From NCBI GenBank assembly GCA_051453625.1, contig JBOZIK010000001.1, positions 145,440,221-145,504,220 on the forward strand: a stretch of 64,000 bases of DNA, given 5' to 3'. The number at the start of each line of letters is the position of its first letter. The stretch's first letter is position 1. The translations under genes were made by a program, and so were the position numbers. This DNA is from Welwitschia mirabilis (taxonomy: Eukaryota > Gnetophyta > Gnetopsida > Welwitschiales). Positions 34,745-47,082 of this stretch are shown one piece after another. The notes beneath the pieces were generated by a model. It did no database searches, was not told the DNA's origin, and saw only the letters and a program-made list of their open reading frames with translations.

Positions 34745-35430
34745 TAGAGCATTAGAATTAAATTATGTCCCAATAACATATCATGAAATACCTAGTATGG
34801 ATATATCCTAAGAAATCCATGTGTGTAGTCCTATAAGTTCATAATGCATCATTTAATTTTTAATATAATCTTTATTAGCATTTATCGTCTTAATCAAAAT
34901 CTGTTGATTTATTAGTTGGCATTCTCTACCTACCTATTGGTTTAAGGATGATATGTAAAATCTATCTTATATAAAATCCCTATTAATTTCATTAACCTCT
35001 TAATGCTTTTATTAACAAAATGTATTACTTGATCACTAATTAATTTCTTTGAGTGTTCAAATTATTGTAAGATATGTTTCTTAAGGAAATTGACCACTCT
35101 TTTTACATGATTTTTTTATTACTTGGGCCTCCATCCATTTAGTAACATAATTGACATAAGAGATCATGTATTAATACCCATTTAATTTTGGAAAAGGTCT
35201 AGTAAAATCAATTCATCATATGTCAAATAATTTACATTATAAAATAAGGTTCATTGGAATTTCATCAGTTCTTCTTAAACCTATGATTTTTTGGTAATGA
35301 TCACATTTGAAGACATAGTCTCAAGAGTTTTGAAATAAAAAAGGCTAGTAGAATCCACTTTGTAAGAACTTGTGAGTTATTTTCTTTCTGTTGAAATGAC
35401 ATTCATAGATACTATCATGACATAGTTGTA
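34745..35430 (-). pseudogene. Gypsy E integrase
   Basis: Minus strand, heavily interrupted. Recognisable: the zinc-finger end (SGFY-like then CDHYQ, about 35,290-35,385), IDFTRPFPKLNGY (about 35,170-35,210), NYVTKWMEAQVIKKS (about 35,110-35,150), SDQV (35,020) and the C-terminal LNDAL-TYRTTH block (34,790-34,840; LDDALWAYRT in relatives). This is a typical Gypsy integrase downstream of RNase H in the Athila/Tat layout. Confidence 0.85.
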
Positions 35431-35829
35431 TGATTTTCTATTGTTTCTACTATGGAATACATCATCCGGATATTTCATCCTTTCCTATTTAATATAGAAA
35501 TGGTTTCTACCAAATATAATTTTTAATTTTCTTCATAACTAGTTATTTATCCTTGTTAGACCAAGTATGCGTGACTTAAAGGATAGAGAGATAATTAGCT
35601 ATATCACCATATCTTGGGTCTTAATGTTAAGGATTAGTATGTACTAGTAGTAGTTTTTCATCTAGAAATTCATCATCAAAGATATCCTTAGTTTGATTTG
35701 ATGGGGCTAGTTCTAAATGTAAGAGACGATTTACTGTTACCTTCTTGTTTTCTTATTTATTCCTTATGTCTAGGTCAAATTCTCATATGAAAAAATACTA
35801 ACAAATAATTCATACATTATTAATCTATT

Positions 35830-36080
35830 TTACTACTATGAATTTAATACCAAAATGGTTAGTATATTTCTAGGTCTTAAATTTGATAAGGTAATGTTGG
35901 AAATTATCTAGTGTGGTAATGATGGCCAATAGTTCCTTTTCAGTAGTTGTGTAATTGCATTGGGGGCTTCTAGAATGTAGTGGATGACATAAGATTTATG
36001 ATTAATGTATTTTCCTAGGACTACACTAATGACAATATTACTTACATGACATATTAATTCAAATAAGTATTACCAATTTA
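35830..36080 (-). pseudogene. Gypsy E RNase H
   Basis: Reads SVVLGKYINHKSYVIHYILE, then APNAITQLLKRNYWPSL. It matches the Gypsy RNase H pattern 'AVLGQ...K.H.I.YAS..L..AQ.NY..TEKE.LA'. The first catalytic Asp region upstream is eroded; the Glu of TEKE is gone. Confidence 0.8.
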
Positions 36081-36199
36081 ACATGCTAAGAACATACATA
36101 GTAGTAACTTTTTCTTTTAATAGTTTGAAGGCTTATTCACGTGATTCACTCTAAATAAAGGGCTTATCTTTTTTTAGAAATTCATATAAGGGCCTTGCA

Positions 36200-36900
36200 A
36201 TCCTAGAGAAATCCTTAATAAAGCATTAATAATACCTTATATATCCTAAGAACCTTCTCAAGATTTGTAAATTAGTTGGATTAAACAAGGCAATGATAAC
36301 TTAAATCTTCTTGGGATCCATTGTTATGCCATTTTGTGAGATAACGTGTCCTAATAACACCCCCTTTTTAACCATAAAGTGGCTCTTTTTCTGCTTAATT
36401 TGAACTCTTTTTCATGTAATATGATAAGACTCTAAATAGATATTTCAAGGTTTAATCAAAGAAATCACCATATACTGAGAAATTATCCATGAATGTTTTA
36501 GCAAAGTTTTCTAACATATCTTAAAATATTAATATCATGGCTCTCTAAAAGCTGGCAGTAGTATTACATAACCCAAAAGGCATTCATAAATAAGTTAAGG
36601 TGCTAAGTGGTGAAGTCAAGGTAGTTTTATGTTAATCTTCAAGAGTTATAACAATATGTTTACATACATTAAACCTATGTAAAAAATAATAGTATTATTG
36701 ACTTAATAGTTTTTCTAATATTTGGTTAATATAAGGGATGGAAGAGTGGTTTCTTTTGATATGCTTATTTAGTTTTCTAAAGTTAATACAAATTCTTTAA
36801 TTACCATTGTTCTTTCATACTACTGTAATGGAACTTACCCATTCACTATCTTATATTGGGTAAATACTGCCTTCTTTTAGAACTTATTTATTTCATGGTT
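36200..36900 (-). pseudogene. Gypsy E reverse transcriptase
   Basis: Blocks from high to low coordinates: SEWVSSITVV (about 36,830), RICINFRKLNKHIKRNH (36,755-36,805), a domain A relic (36,670), LTYLWMPFGLCNTTASF-RAM (36,550-36,600) and FMDNFSVYGDFF (36,455-36,495). The catalytic Y/F-x-D-D has become FMDN (second Asp to Asn). Multiple stops. Clear Gypsy RT. Confidence 0.9.
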
Positions 36901-37379
36901 GACTTTGCAGGCTTTAAACATGAAGAAGATTGCCTAATATGTTCTATAGTCTTCTAAATATATTTTAGGAATGATAAGGGCTAGTGAAATTTCTTTTTAC
37001 AAATCTTTATATGAACAAATAAATTTCCCCTCATTCTATTTTATAATCTCCATTAACAGCTTTAATCGCTTAGGCTTAAGTTTACAAAAATGATTAAGGG
37101 TTTGGTTTTTTCTTTATTAAGAAAGACATATTTTAGTACAGACAATAATTTCCTAAGCTTTATAGTTTTATTACTTTTAATTTCTTGACGATTTAGAGGA
37201 TTAAAAAGTAGGGTTTCTTCAATTTATTTATCATTAGTTGATGATTATACTCTTTGACTTGATATGTTTCCATGCTTATTTTCTATTACTAATTGAAAAG
37301 AATATTTCATAATCAAAGACTTCATAGCAATGTTAGAGAACCTAGATTCCTCTTTATATTCTCATTCTTTCTATTATTT

Positions 37380-37990
37380 TGATGTGTTGAAGATATTCAT
37401 GTTAATATTTAGGTTGATAAATATTAATTATAATAGTCCTGTTTGGTAATGAATTACTATGTTCTCCATGGTTAACCAAGACCTTTCTAATATGATTGGA
37501 AAAAAATTCTTCTGCAATGTCTAGAATGGTAAAACTAGCTGGGTATATTTTTTGGTTAACTTATACTATGACATCTTTAATAATTTTCTTTATGTTAGTG
37601 ATACATCTATCAGCTAAGGATAAGGTCATTTTAATTTTAAAGCACTTAGTTAGTTTCAAAGTTTTACATAAGTAGGATGGTAGGATATTAACAATTACTC
37701 CTAAATCTAGTAAGTATAAGATACATTTTTATGTTAATAACTTCAAGAATATTGGTCATCCAAGGTATTTATAGGTCACAAGGGATTTTGGTATAGGAAG
37801 ATGTATTCTTAATAACTTGAGTTAAGTGAATTTTTAATTCTAATTTTTTAAATAATTGCTTTAACTTCTCATCCTCTATTAGATCCTCTTTAATCATTTT
37901 GAAGAAGGGGGTTCATTAATTGATTTTACCTAGTCAATTGGAAAAGGTAGGAGATGATCTTTTTAGGTTTGTTAGTTTTATTGGTTTTAA
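37380..37990 (-). pseudogene. Gypsy E protease region
   Basis: Minus strand. The retropepsin active site reads LLDLGVIVNILPS (about 37,690-37,728), followed by LKLTKCFKIKMTLSLADR (37,615-37,670), IIKDVIV (about 37,575) and FTILDI (37,520). This is the DLGAS-N-LP...LADRS...G-I-DV-V pattern of Gypsy proteases of the Athila/Tat type. The basic stretch KSMKEKKSSDKELK at about 37,990-38,030 continues, on the far side of the D/C insertion, at 55,565. Confidence 0.8.
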
Positions 37991-38031
37991 TTCTTTATCA
38001 CTAGATTTTTTTTCCTTCATTGATTTATCAT

Positions 38032-39100
38032 TATTAGGACTAACTATCCTAAAGGACAGGGGTGAATAGAATAGTTAATATAATTTTTTTAATTTGAATC
38101 CTTAATACTACATTTGCACAATACGAGATTTAAATTATGTAATTATATTCTAGTCTCTATGAACACAATATACACAATATTCTTAAAGATATAATAATGC
38201 ATGCTTAAAAGAAATATCAAATCATAAATAACATAAAACACATTATGAAGAAAATGAGTTTGTTTTCCTTTATTTTCAATGCAACCTCCTATTGTAAATA
38301 AATGGGAATTTTATGATTGTGCTTTATTAAAACAATTGGGATTTTGTGATAATCCTTAATTACCATTACAAGCCAAATCCTTAGCTTATATTCACAATGT
38401 AAAGCAGGTAGGTATGGAAGAAGAGATAGGTACTAGACTATAACTGAAGCACCATGAATAATTTTTCCCAAAAAGATGTTTTATCAATACAAATGTTCAA
38501 TTATATATAGAGGATAAATTATAGTTGTTGTAGGGTATTAGATCAAATGTAAATGACTATTGGAGTTCTTGAAATAGCTAGTTAGCATCCTTAGGAGAGT
38601 TTGCAATGATTGCTAATAGTCCACAATGGATATATTTGCACTGACCAACAGCTCGACGATTGACCTTCATGATACATTCATATTTTTTTAGCTAGGTAAT
38701 TGACCTTAAGTCTAGAGTCAATTGAGCCCTGATGCTATCTTCAAATAGATTATATGATCACTCAAATCTATATTTATGAGGTGGACCTTAGCAGACGATC
38801 CCATACATATTAATGGTTAATCCCTCAATGATATAATAGATATTTTCATAGTAACAAGCAATTAACCTCTTGCAAAATGTCAGTCGATCATCTAAGAAAT
38901 TTTTCACCATTTCAATTATCTGATTAATGTAGATTCACTTGATGATTTATTTGAGTTGACCCATCTTTTTATAAGATTCAATATATGTTCAAGAACAACT
39001 TTAATGAACATTTAGTATTAACCTACAAAGTACCATCATTTCATTAGTTTACTAGATATTATTTGATGTGCCATCAATAGACAAGTTGAAAGGTATAATG
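38032..39100 (-). repeat. Element D 3' LTR
   Basis: Plus-strand start TATTAGGACTAACTATCC (outer CA end now TA) and end aaaggtataatg. It aligns with 47,083-48,164 throughout, for example at aattatatatagaggataaatta and gtttactagatattatttgatgtg. Confidence 0.9.
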
Positions 39101-39269
39101 ATCTTTCCATTTATAATTGATGATAATTAAATTATCAATCTTAATATTATTCCTTAAAATGATCCTTTTCTTAAATAAGGTCTTACCCTAAATACATATA
39201 TTTTACTAACAAAATTAAGTTGTATATGTATTAGATGTTGAAGGATACTAAAAGTAAAAAACTTCTTAC

Positions 39270-41650
39270 CTTAATGTGTTAGAGTTATCAAAAAATTTTA
39301 GATAAAAATATAGACGAATCTAATAGACATGTTATCATAGCCAAGTAAAGTTTATAACACATGTAAGTTTAAAAAAAAAAAAACAAATACTGCATCAGTT
39401 TTAGTACAATATTATTTAATACTACTATTTTCTCTTCCCCTTTATCATTAATAGTAGGGGAGCTATGAGTAGAAGAACATAGATAAACTATAAANNNNNN
39501 NNAAATACTATTTAGACTTATCATAGGATGAAGTGCAGTGAAAAAAGCATAGTTGATAATGCCCTTTGAAGAATGAATAGGAGAGGTATGAGTAGACACA
39601 ACGACTAAAGATGAAGCATGCATAGTAAAGAAAAAGCCTTATGAAGTAAAAAGGCCATTAGATTTGAAATAGTAATACATGTACTAAAATAATACTTGAA
39701 GTTCATAAAATAATTAAGAATCCTCTAGTAGAGATGATGGATGAGAGGGTATGAGTGGGGCTTTTATCCACCTAGGTGGTGAAGTAGGACCATTCTACTG
39801 TGTCTCCTCCTCTTCTTATTTTGAGTTCTCTTACTCCTCTTTCTCCTTAGAATATGCACTATCTGCTTCCTATTTACCATCTAATTCCTTATCTGATTCC
39901 TTCTCAAACTTTGCTGTCTTTGGAGCCTCCTCTACCTTCTCCTTTACTAGCTCTTTCTCTTCTTCTTCTTTCTCTTCCTTCTCACCTAGAACGTTTAGTG
40001 GAGAAGTAGGATAGGAGGTGGTGGTGATGAAATACGATAGGATTTAAGAATATATCTAGCCCTCCTCATCTTCTATAGTACATATAAAATCTGCAACTGA
40101 GATTCCTCCTACTCATACATTCTAGTATGAAGGTATGTAAGAAGGTTTATCATTGGATCTATAAGTCCTCTGAAGTATGTAGCATAGGTATGAGAAGATG
40201 AATAAGGTTCATGGAAGGACTCTGTGCCTTTTCCATGTAAGGATCTCTAAATAGGACCTACCTCAAACACATGCATGCAAACCAATGTAGAATAGTTAAG
40301 AGGCTAGGAAGGTTTAAGTATGATGACATTAGGATATAGTAAAGGTATGTGAAAATAGTAATATAGTGCTATAATTAAACCTCCATATTAAAGAGTCCTA
40401 TTATCAAACTAAATGGTGTGTACTAGAAATTTAAAAATAACTAGTGGAGCATCAATATTTTATTATTAATAGAGCTAATGAAGAAATCTGAGCCTATAAA
40501 GTGTGGTATCATTCTTGTGTCCACTGAGAGGAAGAAGAACATATTCAATAATAAAATGTAGGACTTTATATAGTGCAGTTAAGTATCTAGTTCTAAAGGT
40601 AATTGAGGATTCATAATCAAAGTCAACACCACAATGGTCCAAAGCATACTAAAGGCACTAAGGGTAATAAAACCTTGAATGACAAATCAGAAACTCCACC
40701 ATGAGAAATATGAAGAATGTAAGTAATAGCATCTAAAGCAATTCTAAAATTAACACCTAAGATTATAATTTTCAATAACGAGTCTTGGATGGATATGATA
40801 TTTGTGTTGGTATAATATAAGCCAATCACCTCTGAAATGACCTCTAGACAAGGAGTCAAGAGCAGTTCTCACTCTTGGTACTTAAAGATTTATTTCACTA
40901 TAAGATAAAGAGATTTTAACATGGCAACTTGAATCTATCTTTTCCTAATATAGTCTTAAATTTAAATTTGGTGTCAAAGCACATCCATGCTAGAGTATCC
41001 ATATGGACAAATAGATTCATCTATTCAAAGGTAGAGGCTTCAACCTCATTTTCCTTTATAAAGTGTGAAAGGTTAGAAAATATTTGGACTTGAATCACAC
41101 TATTAGAATCACTAATAAAAATATAATAGCATAATTATAATTCTAACAAATTAAAAATGGTTAATCTCAAATACACATCATATCATGATTATAAATCAAA
41201 GTGCACGATGCATAAAAGATGAAGGAAATATGATAGAGTTTTAAGAAAATCTAGTGCATGTAAGAATTGAAAGTAATGAAATTCATTCACTCAGATGAAT
41301 AAATTAAAGTAGACAATAGATTAATTAAAAATTTAATATTTTAGTACAATTATACAATATTTAAATTAATAAAATAATTCACTATAAGATGTTTACAATT
41401 CATGTAGGAATGTAATGAAAAATGAATACTAGTTTAAATTTAATAAAATAGAATTCAAAGAGAAAAAATAAAATGAAAATGTAGAAGAAATAAAGAAGAA
41501 TGAGATATATTAAAAAAATTAAAAAATGCCAAATAAAATAAGATGAAATTTGTGGTTGGAGAGGAAATCTTAAAAAAGACTGAAGAAAGGATAAATAGAT
41601 TCTTTTGAAATGCTAGTGTAAATCTAAACTAGCTTTAAAATAGATCAAAG
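39270..41650 (-). pseudogene. Element D extra 3' ORF (plant transposon protein-like)
   Basis: Between RNase H and the 3' LTR. In shifting minus-strand frames it reads HFIKENEVEASTFE (about 41,050), an open piece at 40,623-40,859 with EVIGLYYTNTNIIS, then ITFRTRYLTALYKVLHFIIE (about 40,545-40,605), YVLLPLSGHKNDTTLY (about 40,500-40,545) and, further on, a Glu/Arg/Lys-rich tail (39,900-40,010). The 'L-T-x-x-Y-x-x-L-H-x-I-I-x-Y-V-L-L-P-x-x-G-H' pattern is that of the 'putative plant transposon protein' domain, found in plant retroelements; it is also seen in element C. Its function is unknown; Sirevirus ORFs in this place have been called env-like. An 8-N gap lies at 39,495. Confidence 0.6.
39495..39502. 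other. 8-N gap
   Basis: Short run of N within the C-terminal part of the D extra ORF. Confidence 0.95.
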
Positions 41651-42149
41651 AGCACTGGAGAGTAAAAGGCGAAGAGAAAAAATGAAGATGCTAAATGAGA
41701 GCCATCCATCTAATTTATAAAATGATGTGGGTTAATGCTAGTTATTCAACCCCTAGGGTTTAGGTAGTTAACCATTTCAGATGGATTAACTCAATTTTAA
41801 TTAAGATGATAAGCTTTGATAACACAGATCGCCTGAGATAATTGATCTTTTAATAACTAGATTAACTGACTAATGACTAATAAATATTAAGAGAATTGAT
41901 AAGAGGGTTCTCTCATGAGGGTTATCCTCCTAAAATAGTAGGTTAACCCACAATAAATCATAAATAAATTTGAATAAAACTAATAATATGAGTAATCTAA
42001 ACTAAGAAGAGAAAAATAAAAGAGGTTAAATTTAAAGAATATAAGAATTATGATAAGGACAGGATAAGATAAGGTTTTTAAGAATTCAAGGATAAGGATA
42101 TAAGTTTATGGATTTACATAAGGAGGTAAAATAGTCTTAAGAAAGATGT

Positions 42150-42470
42150 TTTATTGGTATATTAGCTAATTAATGCATAGTAAAAACATAGCCAAGTCTG
42201 ATATCCTTAGAATCTACACGATCTCTAATGAAATGATGAGAAATATCAATATGATTCTAGAATAAAGGACAAGATTTTTAAAGATGTTAATTACACTAAA
42301 ATTGTTATAAAAGATTGAAGAATTGTTTCATAAATGTCAAGATCAAGTAAGATATGATGAATCAACAAGACTTAGATAACACAACTACCAGCTACTACAT
42401 ATTTAGCTTCTACAATAAAGAAGTTTGTTTTGTAGAAGTCCAACTTACTAAACATGATCTTAGAAAATAA
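42150..42470 (-). pseudogene. Element D RNase H
   Basis: Minus strand: KTNFFIVEAKYVVAGS (42,385-42,435; relative of K-S-x-S-T-A-E-A-E-Y-V-A-A), then LLDLDIYET and the NP-HSRTKHIDIRHHFIRD-like end read partly out of frame at 42,200-42,250. Many stops. Confidence 0.75.
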
Positions 42471-42679
42471 GAATAACAAATAGTTCTTTTCTTGTCATGT
42501 TTAGAACTAGCTTAATCTACATTACAAAAGATAGATAAATTTTAAGTGTGTCTTTTAAAAGTTAATTTTCATAATTTAAGATTCCTTTTACATACTTGAA
42601 AATTAATTTGACAACTTTAGGATGAGATTATTTGGGTTTAGATTAATACCTAGCAGAGATTCCTATAAAAAAAGTGATG

Positions 42680-43570
42680 ATAGATTTAGTTGTGATTAGG
42701 TAGAGAAGGTTACCAATCATGCTTCTATGAAATATTATGTTAACATCCTTTCCATTTTTATTAGCATCAATTTTGTCATTTATTTCCATTGGGGTTAATT
42801 TTGGTTTACATTAATCTAGACCAAAATTTTTGATAAGTTCCTCTACTAATATTTGTTAAGACAAAAACATGCCATCTATTCTTTGCTTTACTTGTAATCT
42901 AATAAACATTTATAGCTTATCTAGATGGCTTATTTCAAAATGATTGGTCATAAGCTTGAAAAACTCATGAGACATAGAATTCATGGTTGCCCGAAAGATG
43001 ATATCGTAACCATAAATTTGCATAAGTAAGAAATTTGCATTTATCCTTTTTATGAATATAGTTATATCAATTTGACCTCTAATCAATTCATGATCTAAAA
43101 GAAAAGAGGTAAGTTTTTCACACTATGCTCTAGGTGCTTTTTTTGAGTCCATAAAGTACCTTTTTCAACTTGTAAACATGATGAATATGCTCAGGTTCTT
43201 CAAAACTAGAGTGTTATTCTACATATATAAGTTCATTTAATGCTCAGTTTAAGAAAGAACTTTTCACATCCAGTTGATAAATCTTGAAAGTATAGTATCA
43301 AGATGAGACAAAAAAATGTATATAGGTTCTAATCTAGCAATAAGAGTAAAGATTTCCTTAGAATCAGTACCTTTCATTTGAGTATAACCTTATGCCATCA
43401 ACTTTACTTTATTTCTCATAACTTTAGAGTTTTCATTTAGCTTATTATTGAATATCCATTTGGTATCAATAACATTATGGTTACCTAGTCAAGGAATGAG
43501 CTCCCACACTTCTTGCATAGCATTTATCCAACATTCATCTTATTTGGCTTCCTTAAAATATTTAGGTTTT
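42680..43570 (-). pseudogene. Element D reverse transcriptase
   Basis: RVT_2 relic, minus strand. Clear start TKWIFNNKLNENSKVMRNKV (43,415-43,475), then GYTQMKGTDSKEIFTLIARL (43,350-43,400), DVKSSFLN-like (about 43,255) and HHVYKLKKVLYGLKK (43,150-43,190). The YVDD region near 43,010 reads KFMVT-IS and is lost. Part of the frame is preserved at 43,540-43,731, upstream of RT. Confidence 0.85.
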
Positions 43571-43918
43571 AAGGATAAAACAAAACAATTGTGTGCACAA
43601 ATTAAGTTTTTAGTTTTTACTTTATCAAAGATATTATTAGTTATAAATTCAATAGAAAGATCTTTGGGCATAATTATTACTTTAGGATTTAATCCTTTTT
43701 TGTAAGGGGATAAAAATGAATAAGTAGACATTTATTCATTTGATTTAATTCTTTCAAATGTTAACTCTAATTCATCATTATTGTTTTCATTCTTTTGAAC
43801 ACTTTCATAAATCCTTACATGAATATATTCTTTAACTCTACTTGAATTTTCATTAAATACTTAGTAAGCTTTACTAGTTTCAAAATATTCAAGAAAAATA
43901 CCTTTTAGAGATTTAGAA

Positions 43919-44400
43919 TCAAAATTCTTTGTCATATAATTTATTCAATAAATAAAAATTAGTACAGAATATTTTAAAATATGAAACATTTGGCCTCTTT
44001 TCTTGCCACATTTCATAAGGAATTTTAGTTATACCAAGTCTAGGAAAAAGATGATTGGATATGTAGCAAGTACTATTGATATATTTAGCCCAAAATCTAT
44101 TTGCTATATCCTTTTCTTGAAGCATAGTTCTTATTATTTCTTGAAGAAATCTATTCTTTCTTTCAACCATACCATGTTGTTGTGGAGTTATAGGCATAGG
44201 AAAATTATGAGATACACCTTTATTCTTATAGTATTCATCAAAATATAGATTTTCAAGTTCTCCTCCATAATCACTTCTAATCCTTTTAATGGTAAGCTTA
44301 GTTTTGTTTTTTAGTTTCTTACATAAGATTTGAAATTATTCAAAGGCTTCATTTTTCTATCTTAGAAATAGAGTTTAGGTAAATATAGTATAATAATTAA
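43919..44400 (-). pseudogene. Element D integrase core
   Basis: Open frame 43,919-44,197 plus its upstream continuation to about 44,290: IRSDYGGELENLYFDEYY, then PQQHGMVERKNRFLQE and FWAKYINSTCYISNHL. The second Asp (RSD) and the Glu (VERKN) of the DDE core are both present, unlike in B. The N-terminal HHCC and first Asp region is eroded. It is the best-preserved integrase in the window. Confidence 0.9.
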
Positions 44401-44796
44401 CCATAAATAAAACATATTTCTTTTCATTAAGACTTTCTATAGGGGTAGGACCTAATGTTAAGAAGAGATTTGATTAATTTTGAAGAAGATTTTTCTAGTT
44501 TGTTTTCCTAATTGATAAGATTCACATAAATCTCCTTCAACTTTGTTTAGAGTAGGGATTTCCTTAATAATACTAATGCTTAGAGATACTATAGAGGTTT
44601 TTATAGTTAACATGAATAAGACGTTTGTGCCATAGTTTACTTTCTTTAGAAGCAAAAGAAGATAGACTTTTATTACACATCAATTTAATAGAATAAATAT
44701 TTTTATCACTATCACTAAATAAAACAATCCTTCAAACTTTCTTAGAACATGATAATTTGAAGCACTAAAAGGAACAAACATATCTTTATCACAAAT

Positions 44797-45030
44797 TTAG
44801 CTAATGCTAAGGAGGTTATGCTTTAGTCCACCGACATAAAGAACATTGTCTATAATTGAAAAGTCTTTTTCACCTATTGCGTCAATATCTTCTACCATAG
44901 CTTTTCCCTTGTCTTCAAATGTTACAATCCCTCCATCACATTTGTCCATTTTTATGAATCTACTAGTGTGTCCAGTCATGTTTTATTATCCATTTTTATA
45001 AATCTACTAGTATCTCTAGTTATTTGTCTA
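44797..45030 (-). pseudogene. Element D protease
   Basis: Open frame 44,797-44,979: MTGHTSRFIKMDKCDGGIVT then FEDKGKAMVEDIDAIGEKDF and IIDNVLYVGGLKHNLLSIS. This is the copia protease following the DSGCSRHMTG motif; the DSG itself is lost because the sequence just upstream (44,980-45,010) repeats part of the next segment (tttttataaatctactagt) and appears duplicated. Confidence 0.8.
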
Positions 45031-45647
45031 TAGTAATCACTCTTAAGATACCAATGAACATCATTAGTAATAGATAATGTGGTATGAATTAAAAGTATTT
45101 TATGATCCTTTCCATTACTCAATATAATGTTAAATTTAGGTCTTTTCTTGATAAACCAATAATCAAGTAAAGTTACAAATCAATAAAATATACTACTACT
45201 ATGATAGTTAAGTTTAGTATGTTTAAACCTATTACAGAAATGACATATGAGAAATTTCTTATTTTACTTGCTAAATTTAAAATTTTGAAAGTATAGTTGA
45301 GCATCATCTAATTTAATATTTGGATATATTAATCCTTTACCCTTGGAAGGTTGTGAATCTATTCTAGATGAGGCTAGTAAAAATGTAGAGAAGAGAGATG
45401 TAACATTCTAAGAACACTCTTTTCACTAGGTGCTTTTTGCTTATAGAGCATAGAATATAATGATCTATTACCTATGGAAAAGTTCAATATAATTTTATTT
45501 AGGTAATTAATTTTAAAAATTATATACTCACACTCCTTTTTTCTTGCTTTAGCAAGATCTTAAAAATGATAAATTTCTTTCTCAAGTTGTGCCTTTTAGA
45601 GTCCCAAATTCTTTCTTGAAATTTATAAATGAGAAGTTAGTTGCCCC

Positions 45648-45971
45648 TTATTGACATAGAGCTATGATCTCTTTTGAAATAGTGTTATCTTGGATAATTC
45701 TTTTACTTTTTTCAAATATCTCTTTATAGGCATCAATTATTCTTTCATCCTTTTCCTTATCATCTTCCTCAACATCTCTTATTCCTTGCTCAAGAGATGT
45801 AGGTTCATCCTCTTCAATGTTTGAGAACCAATCTTCTTCATCATCACTTTCTACTTCATATACACTATTCAAAATGTCTTTTAAGTTTAATTCATGAGGT
45901 TTAAATAAGTATAATTTAAAACTTTTATTTACCTTAGTCATGAGAACCAAGTTATAAGAGTTAATAGCCAT
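45648..45971 (-). pseudogene. Element D gag C-terminal acidic segment
   Basis: A 107-codon open frame with an acidic core (EVESDDEEDWFSNIEEDEP). In copia gag an acidic/Ser-rich stretch follows the zinc knuckle, here the decayed CTCKWIRHIIARC at 46,090-46,140 and NNEKKALKNFREKCNMATWD just downstream. The open reading over 100 codons is notable in such a decayed element. Confidence 0.65.
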
Positions 45972-46089
45972 GAGGAATAACCATTTATTGTCATGAGAGT
46001 TTATTTGTTTAATTCATCACTATCCCAAGTAGCCATGTTGCATTTTTCTCTAAAATTCTTTAATGCCTTCTTCTCATTATTTTCATTTG

Positions 46090-47030
46090 AACACCTAGCT
46101 ATTATGTGCCTAATCCATTTGCAAGTTTAGCATTGGGTTTCTTTTTCTTTAGATTTGCCCATAAGCCTTGAAAATAATGTGCCATATTTCCTGCTATTTT
46201 TTCACTTTTTTCTTATCAACATCTTCTTGAATTTTTTAGTAAATAAAGCTAGTTCTTGATTTATATTAGAACTAGAATTAAAAGAACTAAAACTAGGAGA
46301 GACATTTTAGAAGTGAATTTTGAAGAAGAAACTTATTTAACATTGAGAGCCATACCTTTGCTTTTTATACATTTTTGAAGATGTCTTAACTCAAAGGTTA
46401 GGATGTCACTTATCAATTATTTAATCCTAATGTTTTCAATGTTTTTTGTGTCTTCAATTAATAGAAGATTATTTTTATAATATTTTCATAAAAACCTCAA
46501 GATATTCTTAGTGATTTAACTTAAGGTTCTCTAAGTAGCTAAAACCTCATTGATGATGTCCATTAGTTTATTTTTGAATTTGGTAAAAGTTTTATCATAT
46601 TACATATGAATTTACTCAACCTATGTCATGAGCATTTGCTTTTTGATTTTTTAATTTTATTTGTTCCTTCATATAATAGTCACAAATAATTTCATATATC
46701 TTTTGTAGTAGAAAAATTTCTTACCTTTTTATAATCTTCTACATTGAGATCATAGAAGATAGCATTCATGACCTTCTTATTTAGCATAGCTTGATCTTTC
46801 TCTTTATTGTCCCATATGTTCATTGCCTTGATAATAAATATTGTGACTTCATTATTTATATGAGGATTCATTGGAGAATTGAATCCTTCTTCCACTATAG
46901 TCTAATAGTTAAATCTCATAGCTTTAATAAACACTTGCATCCTTGTCTTCCAAAATTTATAACTATAACTAATAAAGTAAGGAGAATCATTGATTGGTTA
47001 ATCTTCCATGATCATAATCCTATTTAAGAA
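46090..47030 (-). pseudogene. Element D gag (UBN2/DUF4219 type)
   Basis: Minus strand from the start region (FWKTRMQVFIKAM at about 46,905-46,945) through the open frame 46,692-46,895 (GFNSPMNPHINNEVTI, WDNKEKDQAMLNKKVMNAIF, VEDYKKVRNFSTTKDI) to the zinc knuckle CTCKWIRHIIARC near 46,100. This is the DUF4219 plus UBN2 architecture of copia gag: 'Y-x-x-W-K-x-R-M-x-x-F-I' then 'W...D...A..L...A...I...L'. It forms the virus-like particle shell in active elements. Confidence 0.85.
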
Positions 47031-47068
47031 ATCAAATTATAGTAAAAATGAAAAATCCTATTTCTAAA

Positions 47069-47081
47069 GCTCTAATACTAA
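47069..47081 (-). promoter_or_regulatory. Element D primer-binding site (decayed)
   Basis: Minus-strand attagtattagagc next to the 5' LTR end at 47,083; it is TTGGTATCAGAGC with G-to-A changes. Confidence 0.8.
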
Positions 47082-47082
47082 T

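Noticed and set aside
39751-40014. Ser/Phe-rich plus-strand frame of 87 codons
   Set aside because: It is the antisense of the Lys/Glu/Arg-rich tail of the element D extra ORF.
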